Of a DNA stretch of 64,000 nt, positions 1 through 22,507 are shown one piece after another; position 1 is the stretch's first letter, and each line of letters starts with the position of its first letter. This DNA is from Hormiphora californensis (Eukaryota > Ctenophora > Tentaculata > Cydippida > Pleurobrachiidae): positions 517,675 through 581,674 of the forward strand of contig CM035352.1 in NCBI GenBank assembly GCA_020137815.1, written 5' to 3'. Both the position numbers and the translations under genes were made by a program. The notes under the pieces were generated by a model, which searched no databases, had not been told where the DNA came from, and was given only the letters and a program-made list of their open reading frames with translations.

Positions 1-10538
<10,538 letters not shown>

Positions 10539-11165
10539 TTCACTACTTCATCCTGAGAATAACGAATATATTTTGGCTTCAAACCTGTCAGCTTTTAAAC
10601 ATAATTAAGAATTGTGGCATAAAAATATCGATATGGCTGGAATTCAGCCGCTGAATCACAGTGACTGGGATTTGAATGCGCTGCAGCCCCCTCATGCACG
10701 CAACCCCGCAACGAGGGGACTGGAGGGAATGCCGTGCACGCGTTTGGTCTGAGTCGAAAATAACTTTGCGGTCGAAAAAACAGTGGTACTTTGGCCCCTG
10801 AAGTCTGTTTGACTTGATTCTTTCACCAGTAGTTAGATCTAACAATTATCTACCTTGCTGTTTTTGAGAAAAGTTAATTAGACTTAAGGGGGCTGAGCAA
10901 TAGCCGTTTAAAGATGGGTTGTATTCGAAAAGTGACGTCACAGGTTCCTGCAGGCTGCAGGGATACCTTTTTTCAAATTTTTATTCAAATTTCGATTTTA
11001 CCGCATTAGATTTTGCGAAGTTTGGTTCATATCCCATATTCCTGATAAGATAGAGACTTGAAACTGGTTGCATTTGAAAGCTCTTATCTTACTCTTTCCA
11101 GCGCTACCAAAACGATTTCTGTACCTTACAGTTTACAAGTTTACAATAAAAGTTTTAGTGTACAC
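10539..11165. other. Intergenic region upstream of the ciliary gene
   Basis: This holds the presumed promoter of the minus-strand gene starting at 10538. I see no clear TATA box or coding exon. The piece at about 11040-11100 resembles repeat boxes seen elsewhere in the window (ATAAGATAGAGACTTGAAA). Confidence 0.4.
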
Positions 11166-11228
11166 AACAGGCCTTCCCTTAGTGGGTCCACCTAAATAAA
11201 TTAAACACGTATCACCTCTCAGCCACTC

Positions 11229-12160
11229 TCAGACATGAACAGCACATTGAGGGGAAATATCATTTGGAAGTGATGGATAGCCTCTGACAGGGGGACGGTC
11301 ATAAAAACCTGTCAAGTAATTGCCCAGGGATGATTTGAATTGACCTAAGCTTCCACAAGAGTTAACGGCCGCTGGCAACCTGTTCCACAGGTGAGCAGCT
11401 CTCGGTCCGAAGGAAGAATGGTACTGATTCGCTCTCCAGGTCTCAGCCCGATGTGGAAACATTGGCGGAACTAACCTCATACCCAGCCTTGCACTGTGTT
11501 GGAACACAAGGTTTGCAGAATTCGGAACAAACCCATGGATCGTCTTCCACACATGTATCAACATGTAACGTTGTCTCCTACGTTGAAGAGACATCAGGTT
11601 GAGAACTTTTAATCTCTCCCAATAGTCGAGATTCTGCATTCCGTCAAGTCTTCTGGTAAAACACCTTTGGACGTTCTCAATTGACTTGATGTCCCCAGAC
11701 TTTGACGGATCCCAGACCAGACAACAATACTCCAAAATTGGTCTGACCAGTGATTTGAAGAGTTGCAACATTACCTCTGGTGAACGATCTCGAAAAACAC
11801 TGAAAATCCACCCAGATAGAAGAGAGGCTCTCCTCACAATGATGGCAATGTGCTTAGACCAAGAACCATCCGAGGACATCTGGACACCCAAGTCACGGAC
11901 ATCAGCTTCAGGAAACAGTTGTACTCCAGATTTTGTGGTATACGAACATATGTCAACTGAAAAAGGGAATTCCTTGTAGATTGCCGACTTGTTCAATCTG
12001 TAACTCAGGAGTTGAAATTTCTGATCATGTAGCACCATATTGTTTATCTTGGCCCATTCTGTAACCCTCAAAAGATCAGTTTGTAAACCCTCCTGATCAA
12101 CGATATCTGTTATGGCTTTCATTAACTTGGTATCATCCGCAAAGGTGAGACACTTACTGA
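11229..12160 (-). pseudogene. Reverse transcriptase, C-terminal part (element A)
   Basis: It begins with SKCLTFADDTKLMKAITDIV, giving the catalytic FADD box, and continues through the thumb region (RDLGVQMSSDGSWSKHI, PILEYCCLVWDPSKS) to RAAHLWNRLPAAV near the end and a stop at 11229. It continues the frame broken off near 15846. This is typical for Jockey/CR1/RTE-type non-LTR elements. Confidence 0.9.
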
Positions 12161-12694
12161 TTTGATTTGATTTGAAAAAGGATAAAAATCGATATACAAT
12201 ATATAAAGACAATATCCCGGTTGGCTCCTATTGACGGAGTGTCAATATAGACGGAGCGCTTACACCTCAAAATACTATAAAAATTCACACACAGACAGTT
12301 CTCGCACACTACGGACAAACAGACTAATATAGTATACTTTTAATAGCTAAATAAAAATAGAAATGGCTATAAGGCTATTCACACTAGACTAGATGGTTAA
12401 TTTTAATTCACTCATTAATGATAAAAATAATTACTTACCCTTGCCCATTTTTCCTAGTCCCCCACCCCTCCCCCATAATCCCCATCCAAAATTTAGTATA
12501 CCGTCGGCTGTTGGTAGAGATTTATATCAGATAGAATTCATATCTGTGGTGGGGGCGCCCGTCCTGTTTCAAACTGTTCAACACCACTCCAAACCTCCTA
12601 TTTGAGTACAATGTAAAGAATGAGCTATGTGTGGAGGTGGGAGAGATACCGCAGAAATAAAGGAAGAGAAAGGGACCCCCACCACAGAGGCGAA

Positions 12695-14996
12695 TTAAGT
12701 TGTGTCATGTAATTGTAAGGCGTTCCAGAGATGGTCTTTCAGTTTGGAGGAAAATAAATTGTGTTCGGTTGTATTTCTCAGTTCTTGAGGCAGTAAATTC
12801 CACTCAAGGTGGCAACGGTAGAAGTAACAGTTTTTGAACAGGTCCACTCTGGGTTGTTCAATGCATATAATGTTCGTTCTGTCTCGTTTCGTTTGTTGTC
12901 TGGTGGTGCGTCTGAAATGTGATTCCGGATCGTATTTTTGTAGGAAAGATGGAAATTTTATAGGAGATGTTTCATAGAATATTTTATGGAACAACTTAAG
13001 ATCATTATATTGAAATTTTTGAGTCATTGGGAGTACGTCAATCTCCCTGAGTTTCTTTACATACGTTTCTAAATTATAACTAGTGTCTGTTTCACCGAAT
13101 ATCCATTTTGTGGCACGTTTCTGCAAACTTTCAAACTTAAGCAGACTTGAATCACTTACTGGTCGCCATATTTGGCTACAGTGTTCGAACAGGGATCTAA
13201 CTAGACTAATGTAGAGGTTCTTCTTCTTTAGGGGGCATTTAACTAATACTCCTACACGCTTCACCAGTCCTAATCTTTGAGAAGCTTTGGAAACAACAGT
13301 TTTCTGGTGTTCTATTGGCGATAATTTGTGGTTAGTTGAGACTCCTAGATCAATTTCTTTTTCACATGATTTAATTTCATTTCTGTCTAAGCGATAATTT
13401 AATTGATGTCGATTAATGTTTTGAGTACATCTAAGCAGCTTACACTTGTTGGGATGGAATATTATTTTATTATCGTTAGCCCATTGCACTAAACTATCGA
13501 TGTCGGGCTGCAAACTATCTTCTTCACTATTTATAACACGCCATATTTTAAGGCCAGAGGGGGGGGGTCGACGGGTTTTTTGGGGTGTTTTTTGAGGTAT
13601 ACGTTATATGAAAGCGCTGGGCAAGGCGGATCGATTAGAACAGACGTCATCGATGTTGCGTGCACCGTTTGGCCAAAATTTGGGGGTTAACATTTGGCCT
13701 ATAATGGATGTTAACCCCTATAAATCAGGATTGGTGGGGTCTAGAACATCCATCATTGTACCAAAGGCTTCGTCTTGTCTTGATACAACTTCCTGAAAAG
13801 TTTTATGTCGTTACTCCAACTACTTCTTGATTTTTTGGGGGTTTACAAAATATGCGGAAAAAGCCCTTTTTGCCTCTAATTTTGCTCTTTTTTGGGACAT
13901 CCTGCCTCACTTCCTGAAATAACGGCTAGGACTCAGACCTTGCCGTTTGGCATAGTTGTTCTAGAGACCGTGTTCTTCAAATTTGATGTAGCGATTTTTG
14001 ATTAAGGCCCCCGTTCAAAAATTATAGGGGTTAACATTTGTTTTGTCCATGAAAATTTTATGTAAACCCCTATAATTTTTGAACGGGGGCCTTAATCAAA
14101 AATCGCTACATCAAATTTCAAGAACACGGTCTCTAGAACAACTATGCCAAACGGCAAGGTCTGAGTCCTAGCCGTTATTTCGGGAAGTGAGGCAGGATGT
14201 CCCAAAAAAGAGCAAAATTAGAGGCAAAAAGGGCTTTTTCCGCATATTTTGTAAACCCCCAAAAAATCAAGAAGTAGTTGGAGTAACGACATAAAACTTT
14301 TCAGGAAGTTGTATCAAGACAAGACGAAGCCTTTGGTACAATGATGGATGTTCTAGACCCCACCAATCCTGATTTATAGGGGTTAACATCCATTATAGGC
14401 CAAATGTTAACCCCCAAATTTTGGCCAAACGGTGCGCGCAACATCGATGACGTCTGTTCTAATCGATCCGCCTTGCCCAGCGCTTTCATATAACGTATAC
14501 CTCAAAAAACACCCCAAAAAACCCGTCGACCCCCCCCTCTGGCCTTAAGATCATCTGCATATAGCCTAATTTTAGTTAGATCATCATCTCTTACAACATT
14601 AGCTATATCATTTATAAATAACACAAACAAGAAAGGCCCTAGTATTGAGCCTTGTGGAACTCCACTCCTGACCTCTACCCATTCTGAGAAATCCCCATCT
14701 AGCACAACCCTTTGTTGCCTACCGGATAAATAATTTATTAGGAAACGTAACATCTTACCTTCTAAATTGAACTCATTTTTTAATTTTCTTATAATTACGT
14801 CATGTGATACACTATCGAAGGCCTTCTGAAAGTCAAAGTAAACTATGTCTGTTTGATATCGGTTATTTATGTTAAGCGCTAATTCGCAATTAAATTCAAT
14901 CAGCTGCGACGTACATGACTTAAAGGGTACAAAACCATGCTGATAGGGAGTTATTTTATCTAAACAGGCTTTGTATAGGCGTTCTCTTATCCCCAT
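12695..14996 (-). pseudogene. Reverse transcriptase of element B, interrupted by a palindromic transposon
   Basis: The N-terminal piece (14549-14996) shows QHGFVPFKSCTSQLIEF, YFDFQKAFDSVSHDV, GVPQGSILGPFLF and ends at RLYADDLK. The C-terminal piece (12695-13547) resumes at IWRVINSEEDSL and runs through KCKLLRCTQ, IDLGVSTNHKLS and SLFEHCSQIWRPVSDSSLL to the stop. Removing the palindrome with one TTAA rejoins the frame exactly at the YADD box, so this copy looks intact downstream of its 5' loss until the insertion. Confidence 0.9.
13552..14544. mobile_element. 993-bp near-perfect palindromic element with TTAA target duplication
   Basis: The two arms of about 480 bp are nearly identical inverted copies, starting GGCCAGAGGGGGGGGGTCGA and ending with the complement, around a spacer near 14035-14062. 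TTAA flanks it at 13548-13551 and 14545-14548. TTAA targeting is the hallmark of piggyBac-like transposition. The identical 62-residue frames on both arms are mirror images of one another and no evidence for a gene. Arm identity suggests a recent insertion. Confidence 0.92.
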
Positions 14997-15020
14997 ATTA
15001 ATATTATTGTTATCATTAAA

Positions 15021-15743
15021 TCAATAAATATAATTCTCCATCAACTCTTCATATACTATTTCATTAAGCACATTATATCCACTGGAATTCAGATGTACTC
15101 CATCAATTGAGAATAAATCTTTATTGAAATTAAGCTCACTATTCAAAAATGGAATAGTCCAATCTACTCCTATACAATTCATTGATCTCACAACACTCGT
15201 TACAATCCTATTAAACATGAAAACATTGCTAGCAGTCCAACCATAGTCTGGCCTAAGTGGAATAACTGTGGCCAGCACTATCTCAGTTGTCTTCCCAAAC
15301 ATGTTTCTAATTTCCCTAACGAGGTCAACATATGAATCAAAAATATCCTTCTTACCACTATGAGACCTTAAAAATTTACACCACTTCCTGATGTCGTTCG
15401 TGCCGAACGCAACTATAACCTTTCTAACAACCAGTTCAGGTTCTCTCTCTCTAAAGCCTTTCAACATGTCTATGGCTAGACTTCCCTTCCAGTCTCTGAA
15501 TGGCCTGCAGAGCCTCGCACCCGATACCGACACATTTATCACATCCAGGTCCTCGTTCACCCACTTCGTCATGGAAGTTCCCAGGAGTAGAGTCCTTGGA
15601 GAATTAGGTGCCGATTGTGGAGCGGCGGTAGAAAATCCAGAGACATCTGGCTGGTATCCATCAACCATAGGGGGTACAGGCGAAAATTTCATCTGAGACA
15701 CCACAGGGGACACCACAGGGGATACCACAGGCTGAGGAACCAC
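15021..15743 (-). CDS. SGNH/GDSL-type hydrolase ORF of element B (retrotransposon esterase)
   Basis: The 240-residue frame carries the SGNH blocks: LLLGTSMTKW (nucleophile Ser), INVSVSGARL (oxyanion Gly), VIVAFGTNDIRKW (Asn) and SIDGVHLNSSGY (Asp-His). CR1- and L2-like elements often encode such an esterase in ORF1; its role in retrotransposition is not settled. The frame stays open upstream to about 15846 through a proline-rich linker with a repeated VVSP motif, so the true N-terminus is lost. Its TGA stop is in the same frame as the reverse transcriptase that follows. Confidence 0.85.
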   Translation of the reverse strand: MVPQPVVSPVVSPVVSQMKFSPVPPMVDGYQPDVSGFSTAAPQSAPNSPRTLLLGTSMTKWVNEDLDVINVSVSGARLCRPFRDWKGSLAIDMLKGFREREPELVVRKVIVAFGTNDIRKWCKFLRSHSGKKDIFDSYVDLVREIRNMFGKTTEIVLATVIPLRPDYGWTASNVFMFNRIVTSVVRSMNCIGVDWTIPFLNSELNFNKDLFSIDGVHLNSSGYNVLNEIVYEELMENYIY

Positions 15744-15845
15744 CGACTGAGCTAGTGGTGGTGGTGTAGGAGCGAGAGGTGATGTAATAAGCCTCTTCCG
15801 GAATGAGAGGGCATACCTAACCCCTTGCTCTACCTTGTTGGCCCG

Positions 15846-16480
15846 ATGCTTGAAGTGCTGCCATCCAGTACAGACTCCAGGTCCAGTATATAAATAAGGA
15901 AGAGGAGAGGGCCCAGGACACTACCCTGCGCCACCCCGCTGAGCACCTCCACCCATGGTGACCTAACCCCATCCACCATCACACACTGCTGCCTGCCCAG
16001 GATCCACGCACTGATCCACTGATGAAGTTTTCCTCCAATCCCGTACCTTTTCAACTTAGCTAGCAACACATTGATATCCACCGAATCAAAGGCTTTAGAA
16101 AAATCTAAATAGAGTACATCAACTTCTCTATCCCCACAGAGTTCGGTTAGGATGTAGTCGACATGAGATAACAGTTGGGACATAGTACTACGTCCCTTTC
16201 GAAAACCGTGTTGCGTTTCACTCTGTAACTGCATCTCGTCCAAATAATCAGCTACTCTCTTTCTGACTAACCGCTCAAACACCTTCGATAAGTGACTGGT
16301 GATCGACACAGGGCGATAATTTACCGTCGTAGACTTCGACCCTTTCTTAAAGATTGGTGTTATGAACTGCTGCTTTAAACAATTTGGAACAGCCCCATCT
16401 GCAAATGACTTGTTCCATAACATCCATATAGGATAAGACAAGCTGGATCGGCTTATCATCGTCCTTCTTCTTGTCTTCAT
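15846..16480 (-). pseudogene. Reverse transcriptase, N-terminal part (element A)
   Basis: The frame shows reverse transcriptase blocks in order: FITPIFKKGSKSTTVNYRPV, a QHGFRKGRSTMSQL block, LYLDFSKAFDSV, and GVAQGSVLGPLLF. It stops before the YADD/FADD block because element B begins near 15846. The style resembles the CR1/L2/Jockey group. Catalytic aspartates D of LDFSKAFD and of the FADD box survive on the two separate pieces. This is a fragment of a dead element. Confidence 0.88.
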
Positions 16481-16625
16481 CAGTCTCCTTCACACTGTTG
16501 AATTTCTGTACGGGGGGCTGCTGCTGGTGGTTTTCTGGTTTGGTGTCTCCAACCTCTGACATGAAGCTGAACCTCCTCCTTAAGGCGTCGTCCGAAGCCT
16601 CACTTGCAGCACTCTTGGGATATGA
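16455..16625 (-). CDS. Unrecognised short acidic/basic ORF cut by element A
   Basis: The open frame reads a serine/arginine box (SDDALRRRFSFMSEVGD), then a Gln/Pro stretch and a run of acidic and lysine residues ending KKDDDKP, where retroelement A sequence begins. An ATG at 16562 could start it, but the frame is open upstream to about 16625. I do not recognise it. It could be an exon of a host gene broken by A, or unrelated sequence that happens to be open. Confidence 0.3.
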
Positions 16626-17366
16626 TTATCAGGAACTGGAGATATGATTGATTATGTATTCCCCCTAGCTCGGTCTTCCCTCCAGGCCCCTTATAAGGGG
16701 CCTGCAGCGTATGCCAATGACTGGAGTCTCGAAAGCGCCGGGAAGAAAATATTTTCAAAAATGATCAGAAAGAAATTTGGAAACGACGCGACAATTTCTT
16801 GAACTTTGAAATTTGTGTGCGCGCGGCAGAAGTGCGCGTTACCATCTAAGATTTGCGCGTTTTTTAGGATTGCGCGCGATACCTGATATGATTCACTTCG
16901 TCCAACGTGGCGTAACTTTGCGAGCTTCAGAGACTGGACCAATGAAATCAAGGAGCAGATCGAATGTAAAACATTAATTTCCGCCAATTAACTGGAGTAT
17001 ATCGCTCTTTGAAGGAGAAGCGCTGGGGCGAGGCCCTTCCTCTTTTATTCTAAGCCGATGTCCCCAGATCGATGAATTGGGCCAGGTGGCACATTGGGAT
17101 CGGGTTTCAATTAGATCGCTTCGTGCAGTTCATTGTGAAAGAAACTCTTATAATTTGGGTTCGTAAAAAACTAAAAACAATAAAAGTACATTGTGAAAAC
17201 GGGGAATTTATAGTGTTCAGGGAGTGTATATATACTGTCTTTCGTTGGTTTGCTTCGACCGTACACATACGGCAATAACAGGGGTTACAGAGAGTTAAAT
17301 CTTTCTCTCGCAATTCTCTAGATTAATCTCTCGTCTTCTTTGGTTTAGTTGGTTTAGTGTGAGTTC
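16626..17366. other. Intergenic stretch between Axin 3' end and retroelement A
   Basis: No supported exon. It probably holds the Axin 3' untranslated region on the minus strand. A short GCGC-rich block lies near 16815-16880. Confidence 0.4.
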
Positions 17367-18073
17367 TCAATCTGGGCCTCTAACAACTCGTCCAACGACT
17401 GTGTTCTGAGACCAGAAGGGAAGGATCGCTGAATCGTCAGTGACCTCATTGTGTATCTCTCCTAATCCAGGTATTTGGCGCTTGAAAAAGTACCTGACAG
17501 GGAAGGGGAGGGTAATTAACCTTGAGTACGTTCTTGGGGACGTCAAAAACGTCCAAAACATGCCATAAAAAGTGAGTATACCTCACTCAATTCATGTACG
17601 ATCTGTAAATCCTTAATGTACTTCCCTTGAATACACTACTACTACCAGCGCCTCTGTGTTTACACACAATGACCCCGCTACTTACCTAGTTGAGTCATCA
17701 CATGAGGCCCAGGATACGACCTCTTTAAACTGTCGCAACGTTATTGTAGGTCCAGGCAGCACTTTCCCGTAGCACATCGAGTCAGAACAAAACGTGTAAG
17801 CCAGCTGTATTTCCCCTACTTCCGATCTGAAAGGTTTAGGTTAAATATACACGACATATATGAGAGAAATAGAGAAAGAGAGACAGAGATAGAGAGATAG
17901 AGACAGAGAGAGATAGTTCGTAACACGTGATGCTTCTGAACTGAACTGCTTATGAGAGGGTGGGCTAAAAGGAAGCCACTTAGCAGTGGCTCCAGTGGGA
18001 CCACCTAGCGGCTGAGGGCAAAGCGGAGAGAGAGGAACCTGGAGGAAAAGAGAGAGAGAGAGAGAGAGAGAGG

Positions 18074-18153
<80 letters not shown>

Positions 18154-18418
18154 GAGGGGAATGGGGATAAGGTAGCTTAGCTATAATATCACTCTCTCTC
18201 TCACTCTCTCAGAACTGTGGAGCAGTCACTAAGAGATAAAAGTAGTGTTTTAGTGAAACACCGCTACCTGTTTGATCTCCCAGCTCGTTTCATTTTCTCT
18301 CTCATTCTCTTTATAATAGAGGTCATTTGGGAAATGCTTCATTTTCCCGCCCGGCCGCGCTCCACATACATTCACAAGGGAAAGAGAAGGAGAAAGAGAG
18401 AAAGAGAGAGAAAGAGAG

Positions 18419-18511
<93 letters not shown>

Positions 18512-19321
18512 GACAGAGAAAGATACACATAAAATGTGAATCTCAAAGCTTTGTCCCCAACTGAGGATGAATTAGCTTTCGCGGTGTTATCTAATTACAC
18601 GAGGGTCGAGAGAGAGTTCTTTGTCCCAGACCGCCCTCCCAGACCTCAACTTGGAGTTCTTCAGCCCCTTTTTAGGGGTCAGATCTCTCTCTCTCTCTTT
18701 CTCTTTTTAGGGGTCAGCCGGGAGAAATTGTGCAGTCGCTTGTTAGACAAGACGTAAAGGACATGGGTCATGGTTAAAACTGCATATATTCGGTACAGGG
18801 CGAGTTTGTTTATCTCCCCGTTAAGCTCTCGTGGCCGGGGGGCAAAAGCAGCTGCAAAAATAAACAATGCGGCAACACTTACTTTGAGGAGTTGTTATCC
18901 CAAGTTTCCTCACAACTCATCGCCCCTTCCTCATCCTCCATCTCCGTGGCATTGTTTGGTTGGGTGGTCGTCAGGTGGTTGGCAGTGTGGGGTGGAGGTG
19001 GGGAATCTCCCGCTGTTGGATCTCTGTTCCGCAGCACCGCTGGAGTGTCCGCACCCTAGTAAGAGATGGATGAGAAAGAGAAAGAGAGAGAGAAAGAGAG
19101 GAGAGAGAGACAGAGAGAAAGAGTGAGAGAGATGATTGGCGAATGTCAGGTTATTAAAGAACAAGAGCCCGGGTACCGCAAAAAGGCGGTTATGTCATTG
19201 CTCTCTACAACACGAGGCGGTGTTATCGGCTCGTCGTTTGATTATCATAGCACATGATCAGTGTGATTGATCAATGAACTTGTTCTCTCTCTCCCTTTCT
19301 CACTCCCTCTCTCTCCCTCCC

Positions 19322-19352
<31 letters not shown>

Positions 19353-22300
19353 GAACAATGATCATGTTTGTTGTGCAGTGGGAGAAATAACCTGATGAGT
19401 TACTATAAATGATAATGAGGAAAGCTGATCAAGTTCGTACTGTTAAAAAAAAGCATATTTTACTAACCGGCGGTCCACAGTCGAGAGCTCCATAGTTTTG
19501 CATCCGAAGATTTTGTTCCAGTTCAACGACGTTAAGTTTCGGTAAGAGCTCCTCCATCAACTTCTCGGGGGTAATAATAACGTTCTGAGAAAGGAGGGAG
19601 GGTTAGGGGATTGAAGGGAGAGGCCAAATAAAACTATTTAACTGACTCTCACGAGATCTTTGAGCTACTATAATGCCACTATGGTGCTCAACACATTTCC
19701 CTCTGGTATACGGTTGTGCTATAATGGCTATCCCACCGGCACCCCTCTCTGGCCGGGCTTAGTGACAGAGTGAAGGGGAGAGAGAGGGAGAGAGAGGGAG
19801 AGAGAGAGAGAGAGGAAGGTTAATCAAGTTACGCCCCTATTTTTTCGGGGTGATAGGGCGTGATTTTATTAGTACAAAAAGCTCCTCTCTCCTGAAGTGT
19901 ACCATTAGCGGCTGGTGGCACAGTGAGAGATGGAGAGAGAAAAAAAAGGAGAGAAAAAAGGGAGAGAAAGATAGAGGAGGGGGAGAGAGTGCGGAAGGAG
20001 GAACCCCATATCAGAAAGAGAGACTGCTGCACTGACCAGTTCAGTGGAACAGACACCCCGGAGGGGGAGAAAATTTTGGGAGAGCAAAGAAAAGAAAGAG
20101 AGAGGGGAAGAGAGAGGGGGCAAAGAAAAATATAGAAGAAAAAGAAAGGGGGTGAGTGAAGGGGAAAAAATAGAGGGGAGAGGGGAGAGAGAGAAAAAAA
20201 GGAAAAGAGAGAAAAGGAGAGAGAATGAGGGGGAAGAGGAGAGAAAAGGGGAAAAATTTTTTGGGGTTATTTGGGAAAAAAAGGGGTTTTTTCCAATTCT
20301 TTCCCGCCCCCCCGGCCCATAGAACAGGAAATCACTCGGGGGAGAGCCAATCGCAGGGGCCCCGGTTTAAATGCGCTTGGAAAAGGGGGAGAGGAGGGGA
20401 CGAGGGAGAGAGAAGGAGAGGCGGGGGAGAGAAAGGGGCACAAAGAAGAGAAAAAGGGGTAAAGAGGGGAGAGAGAAAATAGTGGTAGAGAGAGAGAGGG
20501 GAGAGAGGGGAAGAAAAGATAGAGAGAGAGAAGAGAGAAAGAAACTTAAAAGCCAGGGGAAAGACTCTCTGAGTTAACGTCCCTTTATGTCGGAACTTAA
20601 AAAATTTTTGCAAACAGGGGGCCTCACTAAAACCCCCCCCCTAAAATAAATTGCTAAATTTCCTAAAAACCTGCCCTTTTCCTTCTCAGACTATCAAATC
20701 TCACCCTACCCCTTTAATAACTTGAGTTCCCTCGGATTTTGGGAAGTTTATTTCCCCCCTCTCCACATTTACAGATCCACTCGAAAAATCCCTTTCAAAA
20801 ACCCTATTTGCTCTCCCTTGTTCTCTCAACCTCATTCTACCCCCCTCCTCTCCCTCCCCAATTCTAAACCCTCGTTCTCTCTCCCCTTACGTCCCTCCTC
20901 TCTCTCTCGATGGGACCGCTCAGGGAAAAATACATTTTAGGGGTTGCCGGTATAGCGCTCCAGACACACACAAACACGGAGAGGAAATATCGAGATGGCG
21001 AGAAAGATTTAGAAAGACGAGAGAGAGAATGGCAGGATAAGAGGAGAGATGCAATAAAAAAAGACTAGAGAGAAAGTGAGACAATTCGATTCGTTGAGGC
21101 CCAAACTTATTGCACCCTGAAAATTTTTGGATTTTTTAAAAAACCCAAAATCTCCCTAAAACCCAAAACTTAAACACAGTGCCAGAGGGGACGGTTTTAG
21201 TAACATTGGTTGGTAATGAACTTGATTTTGAAAAGAATCTTCATTCGAGAGAGAGAGAGAGAGAGGGGAGAGAGAAGAGGAGAGGAGAGAGAGAGAAAAG
21301 AAGAGAAGAGAGAAGAGGAGAGAGAGAAAAGAAGGAAAAGGGGGAGAGAAGAGAGAGAGTCCCAAAGTGATTTAAAAAACTACCCTTTTACCTTTGATTT
21401 TGGTTTTTTTTGGGGGGCGTGTTTCGGGAGAAAAAACTTGTCAAAAGGCAGCAGGGGCCCTTCCCTTCCTGAACTTGTTTTACTAAACCGGATTTTTACC
21501 CACTTGTTTTGCCCTTGTTTAAAATTGGAAAGCTTTTGACTGAAAAAATCTTTCATCACCATGTGTGTGATGGGTGAGACAGTGTACAGCAGCTCACGTG
21601 TCTCTAGAAGGAATTTTTGGAAACTGTTTTTGGGTGACGAAAAGGGTTTTAAATTTCCCTTACGGGGTAATCACCCACCCTTAGGGGAAAGTGAAGCATT
21701 GAGGGAATGGGAGATTGAGAAAGAGAGAGAGTTTTACATCACGCCCTATCGCTAAAGGTTCATGGGGAGGCGTGATTGTAACTTCATTGTGCCATTGTGT
21801 TTGGAGACCAAAATCCCCCCGGGTGGGGTTGGGGGTGAAAACCCAAAGACCAGTTTAAATCCTTCTCTCTCTCTCTCCCCTCTCTCTCTCTCACTCCGTC
21901 CCGATCTCTCTCTAACTCCCCCGATCTTTCCGTTTTTTTAAAAAAACCCCCCAAAAAACTCCAATAGTAGGGCCCACATTGCATTCCTGTACCAGGTTTC
22001 AGGGTTTTGAAATTTTTGTCATCACAAGACCCGCCCCCACAAAAAAAACAAGGCCCATAGTTGGGAAGAAAAGAAAAGAGAAAAAACGGGGAAAAACAAG
22101 GCTCCACTTATTGGCAAAACATTGGGTTGGATAAGTGGTGCGGTTAAACCCTATCCAAACTTTTTGGGGGTATTTAAACGAGGGATTCATTTTTTTAAAA
22201 TAGAGAGAATAGAGATAGGACGGAAAAATGGGAGATGGGAGAAGAAAAAGAGAAAGAATACTTCAATGTGAAATCACAGTGGGTAGTAAAAGGTCTTTTT

Positions 22301-22471
22301 AAATTTCCCATAAAACATTAGGTAGTCCCCGGCACGGGTTTGGTTTGTACCCCACCCCCTCGATACGGCTCTGACAAGGGAGAAGAATATCTTAACAGGG
22401 ATCTCTTTGCCAAAGGGAGTGCGCATCAACCAACATCTGTTCTTTATCTCTCCCCCTCTCTCTCTCTCTCT

Positions 22472-22507
<36 letters not shown>

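Larger units (their letters stand above)
12160..15850 (-). mobile_element. Non-LTR retrotransposon B (SGNH ORF plus reverse transcriptase), inserted in A
   Basis: On the minus strand B carries an SGNH hydrolase ORF, then a reverse transcriptase, then about 500 bp without genes ending in a short CAAAT repeat (about 12160-12178). Tandem-repeat 3' tails are usual for CR1/L2-like elements. B lacks the endonuclease domain and the first reverse transcriptase blocks, so it has an internal deletion or is composite. It is itself interrupted by the palindrome at 13552-14544. Confidence 0.8.
11229..16455 (-). mobile_element. Non-LTR retrotransposon A (5'-truncated), interrupted by element B
   Basis: A single reverse transcriptase is split in two by another element. 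Its N-terminal part is at 15846-16455 and its C-terminal part at 11229-12160. The break falls between the codons for DGST and SKCLTFADDTK. The 5' side starts inside the reverse transcriptase, so the copy was already truncated on insertion. It lies between the Axin and ciliary genes. Confidence 0.85.

Noticed and set aside
13608-14489. Two identical 62-residue frames on opposite strands
   Set aside because: They are mirror images produced by the palindromic transposon at 13552-14544, with no other coding sign.
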